64,000 nucleotides of DNA from Streptomyces sp. NBC_00569. GTDB taxonomy: Bacteria; Actinomycetota; Actinomycetes; Streptomycetales; Streptomycetaceae. Below the pieces are notes generated by a model. The model did not search any database, was not told the DNA's origin, and saw only the letters and a list, made by a program, of their open reading frames with translations. Of the stretch, positions 61,802 through 64,000 are shown piece after piece. Where the stretch lies: NCBI RefSeq assembly GCF_036345255.1, contig NZ_CP107783.1, forward strand, positions 3,769,501 to 3,833,500, read 5' to 3'. The position numbers and the translations under genes are program-made. Position 1 is the first letter of the stretch. The number at the start of each line of letters is the position of its first letter.

Positions 61802-61829
61802 AAGCCCCGGCCCACCCGGGCCGGGGCTT
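61802..61829. terminator. Terminator between the MarR and MTH1187-family genes
   Basis: A perfect 12-bp stem AAGCCCCGGCCC/GGGCCGGGGCTT with a 4-nt loop, 26 nt after the stop of the thiamine-binding-family gene. Confidence 0.9.
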
Positions 61830-61854
61830 CACGCCAAGGGCAGGTTCCGCGCCG

Positions 61855-62151
61855 TCACTCGGCGGCGAGGTGCCGCTCGACCGTCGCGACCTTCGACGTC
61901 ATACCGTCCGTCACACCGGGGCGGATGTCCGCCTTGAGCACGAGGGACACCCGCGGGGCCCGCGCCTCGACGGCGGCGACGGCACGTTTCACGACGTCCA
62001 TGCACTCGTCCCACTCACCCTCGATCGAGGTGAACATGGCGTCGGTGCGGTTCGGGAGGCCGGACTCGCGCACGACCCGGACGGCGTCGGCCACGTACTC
62101 GCCGACGTCCTCGCCGACGCCGAGCGGGGAGACCGAGAAGGCGACGATCAT
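61855..62151 (-). CDS. MTH1187/YkoF-family thiamine-binding-type protein
   Basis: A 98-residue protein starting [26 protein letters not shown], split by the family's GVG turn, with [19 protein letters not shown] and [12 protein letters not shown]. This is the MTH1187 (DUF77) fold, a ferredoxin-like dimer; some relatives bind thiamine. Its cellular role is unclear. The ATG overlaps the stop of the preceding DUF3817 gene by 4 nt, so the two are co-translated. Confidence 0.88.
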   Translation of the reverse strand: MIVAFSVSPLGVGEDVGEYVADAVRVVRESGLPNRTDAMFTSIEGEWDECMDVVKRAVAAVEARAPRVSLVLKADIRPGVTDGMTSKVATVERHLAAE

Positions 62152-62492
62152 GCGTTCACGACCTTCTCCTGGCGGGCGCGGGACGCGATGACCGCGGCCT
62201 CCGCCTCACGCTTCAGCTTGCGCTCGGCGAAGAAGCCGCCGGTCGGCAGGACGGAGAGGACGAAGTAGAGGGCGCCGGTCTTGAAGCCCCACTTCGCACG
62301 GTTCCACGCGTCGAGCCAGAAGAGCACGTAGAGGACGAACAGGACGCCGTGCACCATGCCCATGACCGGGACGGCGTCGAACTCCGTGGTCCGCTTCAGT
62401 ACCGAGCAGACAAGGAGCAACAGGAAGGAGACGGCCTCAGGAGCGGAGACCAGGCGGAGTCGGCGGAGTGCGGAGGCGGTCTTGATGTCCAC
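62148..62492 (-). CDS. DUF3817-family small membrane protein (2)
   Basis: A 114-residue paralogue of the 60.8-kb gene: three hydrophobic segments ([53 protein letters not shown]) and the same HG-x5-Y ... W ... [12 protein letters not shown] pattern. The GTG at 62492 has AAGGTG upstream. It is coupled to the MTH1187-family gene. Its function is unknown. Confidence 0.85.
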   Translation of the reverse strand: MDIKTASALRRLRLVSAPEAVSFLLLLVCSVLKRTTEFDAVPVMGMVHGVLFVLYVLFWLDAWNRAKWGFKTGALYFVLSVLPTGGFFAERKLKREAEAAVIASRARQEKVVNA

Positions 62493-62654
62493 GGGGCACC
62501 TTCGGCAGAAGCGGTGAGGGGCGGGCGTTCGATCTTGTGAACGTAAGCACAAGCGCTGCCCATTGTGGCATCGGGGACGACCCGGGGTTCGCTCAGGGTT
62601 CGTTCAGGGCCGGGACCCCTGTCCCGGGGGCATCTCGCCCATTACCGTCACATC

Positions 62655-63293
62655 GTGGCTACGTTCCGGCTTCAAGGCAGCAGAGTGCTCGCCGTCGACA
62701 TGACGGGCGACAGCGTCAAGGCGAAGAACGGCTCGATGGTCGCGTACGACGGCCGGATGGCGTTCAAGAAGATGACCGGCGGCGGCGAGGGCATCCGCGG
62801 CATGGTGACCCGCCGCCTCACCGGCGAGGAGATGACGGTGATGGAGGTGAAGGGGCAGGGCACGTGCTGGTTCGCGGACCGGGCGAGCGAGATCAGCGTC
62901 GTCAACCTGCGGGGCGACAAGCTCTTCGTCGAGTCGAGCAATCTGCTCTGCACGGACGCGGGCCTGCGCACCGGCACGTCCTTCACCGGCGTGCGCGGCG
63001 CCTCCCAGGGCAACGGCCTGTTCACGACGACCGTCGAGGGCCACGGCCAGGCGGCGATCATGAGTGACGGCCCCGCCGTCGCGCTCCGCGTCAGCCGGGA
63101 ACACCCCTTGACCGTCGACCCGGGCGCGTACATCGCGCATCAGGGGAATGTGCGGCAGTCCTTCCAGTCGGGCGTCACGTTCCGCACCTTCATGGGCGAG
63201 GGCGGCGGCGAGGCCTTCCAGATCCGCTTCGAGGGCGACGGCCTGGTCTACGTACAGCCCAGTGAGCGCAACACGATCGCGGGAGACGTGTGA
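62655..63293 (+). CDS. AIM24-family protein (1)
   Basis: A 212-residue member of the AIM24 (TRAP-like double-barrel) family: beta-rich, with Gly-Gly-Gly-Glu-Gly near residue 45, MVAYDGRMAFKK, VNLRGDKLFVESSNLL and a late EAFQIRFEGDGLVYVQPS. The GTG start has no ribosome site, and TACCGT lies 6 nt upstream, so it is probably leaderless. It heads a tandem of three homologous genes. Bacterial AIM24 proteins have no settled function. Confidence 0.88.
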   Translation: MATFRLQGSRVLAVDMTGDSVKAKNGSMVAYDGRMAFKKMTGGGEGIRGMVTRRLTGEEMTVMEVKGQGTCWFADRASEISVVNLRGDKLFVESSNLLCTDAGLRTGTSFTGVRGASQGNGLFTTTVEGHGQAAIMSDGPAVALRVSREHPLTVDPGAYIAHQGNVRQSFQSGVTFRTFMGEGGGEAFQIRFEGDGLVYVQPSERNTIAGDV

Positions 63294-63294
63294 G

Positions 63295-63945
63295 ATGCCC
63301 TTCCGTGAGATCAACTCGAAGATGGTCGAGGCGACGGTCGTCCCCGGGCAGCGGATCTACAGCCAGCGCGGCGCCATGCTCGCCTACAAAGGGGACGTGA
63401 CCTTCACGCCCAGCATCCAGGGCGGCCAGGGCGGCGTGATGTCCATGATCGGGCGCCGCGTGGCGAACGAGGCGACGCCGCTGATGACCGTGGACGGCAG
63501 CGGCACCGTCCTGTTCGGGCACGGCGGCCATCACGTCCAGGTGATAGCCCTCTCCGGCGACACCCTCTACGTGGAGGCGGACCGACTGCTCGCCTTCGAC
63601 GGGAGCCTTCAGCAGGGCACGATGTTCATGGGCTCGCAGGGCGGCGTCATGGGGATGGTGCGCGGCCAGGTCACCGGGCAGGGCCTGTTCACCACGACCC
63701 TCAAGGGACACGGCTCGGTCGCCGTCATGGCGCACGGCGGTGTCATCGAGCTGCCGATCACGCCGGGCCGCCCCGTCCATGTCGACCCGCAGGCGTACGT
63801 CGCGCACCACGGCGACGTGAGGAACAAGCTGTCGACGGCCCTCGGCTGGCGCGACATGGTGGGGCGCGGCTCCGGCGAGGCGTTCCAGCTGGAGCTCAGC
63901 GGCAGCGGCGCGGTGTACGTCCAGGCCTCGGAGGAGAAGCTGTGA
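63295..63945 (+). CDS. AIM24-family protein (2)
   Basis: A 216-residue paralogue of the preceding gene: MLAYKGDVTF, GQGGVMSMIGRRVANEATPLM, VIALSGDTLYVEADRLLAF and EAFQLELSGSGAVYVQAS. The ATG follows 1 nt after the stop of copy 1, with GGGAGA upstream. The tandem copies differ in the loop regions but keep the double-barrel core, so a hetero-oligomer is possible. Confidence 0.88.
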   Translation: MPFREINSKMVEATVVPGQRIYSQRGAMLAYKGDVTFTPSIQGGQGGVMSMIGRRVANEATPLMTVDGSGTVLFGHGGHHVQVIALSGDTLYVEADRLLAFDGSLQQGTMFMGSQGGVMGMVRGQVTGQGLFTTTLKGHGSVAVMAHGGVIELPITPGRPVHVDPQAYVAHHGDVRNKLSTALGWRDMVGRGSGEAFQLELSGSGAVYVQASEEKL

Positions 63946-64000
63946 GCACCCCGGTGATCTTCGACCCGGCCACCCTGCCGGCCGACGACAATGTGAACGC
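63942..64000 (+). CDS. AIM24-family protein (3), N-terminal fragment
   Basis: A GTG overlapping the stop of copy 2 by 4 nt opens a frame that runs off the window after 19 codons (STPVIFDPATLPADDNVNA). Tight coupling and the order of the cluster suggest a third AIM24 paralogue; the fragment is too short to prove it. Confidence 0.55.
   Translation, partial: MSTPVIFDPATLPADDNVN

Overview
The window is a high-GC actinobacterial chromosome segment, almost certainly from Streptomyces. The evidence is very high third-position GC, many GTG/TTG starts, 4-nt ATGA/GTGA overlaps, a streptomycete glycogen/GlgE locus, an isobutyryl-CoA mutase, DUF6230/DUF6114 proteins, tandem AIM24 genes, and an intergenic repeat that I recognise from Streptomyces genomes. 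Fifty-two genes are called. No rRNA, tRNA, CRISPR array, transposase or prophage was seen. This looks like core or core-flanking chromosome.

Layout. 1-7.8 kb: the tail of a glycogen debranching gene, a four-gene operon (ABC-2 transporter, sensor kinase, LuxR-type regulator), then a divergent heterodimeric ABC exporter. 8.1-12.1 kb: two tandem secreted M4 metalloproteases sharing a 42-bp upstream element. 12.1-28.6 kb: an acetyltransferase, glgP, two membrane Ser/Thr kinases with PQQ-like extracellular domains, and the GlgE pathway genes glgE-treS-pep2-glgB. TreS makes maltose, Pep2 phosphorylates it, GlgE polymerises maltose-1-phosphate, GlgB branches the glucan, and GlgP and GlgX degrade it. 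28.6-34.4 kb: a HelD/HelR-type RNA polymerase helicase behind an unusual nested-palindrome control region, thioredoxin, a MerR regulator, and a drug-efflux pump facing its TetR regulator across three operators.

34.5-41.6 kb: a C4-dicarboxylate symporter divergent from a CitA/DcuS-type two-component pair, then an ATPase-less CUT1 sugar ABC importer. 41.6-45.4 kb: a compact catabolic cluster (DUF2848 protein, MHS transporter, nitrilase-family hydrolase, GntR/FCD regulator) whose two promoter regions share a GYATAC-N5-GTATRC operator. 45.5-52.4 kb: central carbon genes pfkA, pta, ackA and pyk. 52.5-55.0 kb: a cell-surface trio including a protein with 11-residue amphipathic repeats. 55.1-63.9 kb: a palindrome-rich gap, a thioredoxin-TPR protein, TetR and MarR regulators with matching promoters, a secreted hydrolase, icmA with a 22-bp palindromic operator, small membrane proteins, and three tandem AIM24 genes, the last cut by the window edge.

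The most noteworthy signals are regulatory DNA: the helR control region, the GntR double operator, the shared protease element, the promoter motif common to the TetR and MarR genes, and the palindrome cluster at 55.4-55.6 kb. A possible 35-codon gene lies upstream of glgE. Family assignments rest on motif reading without database searches.
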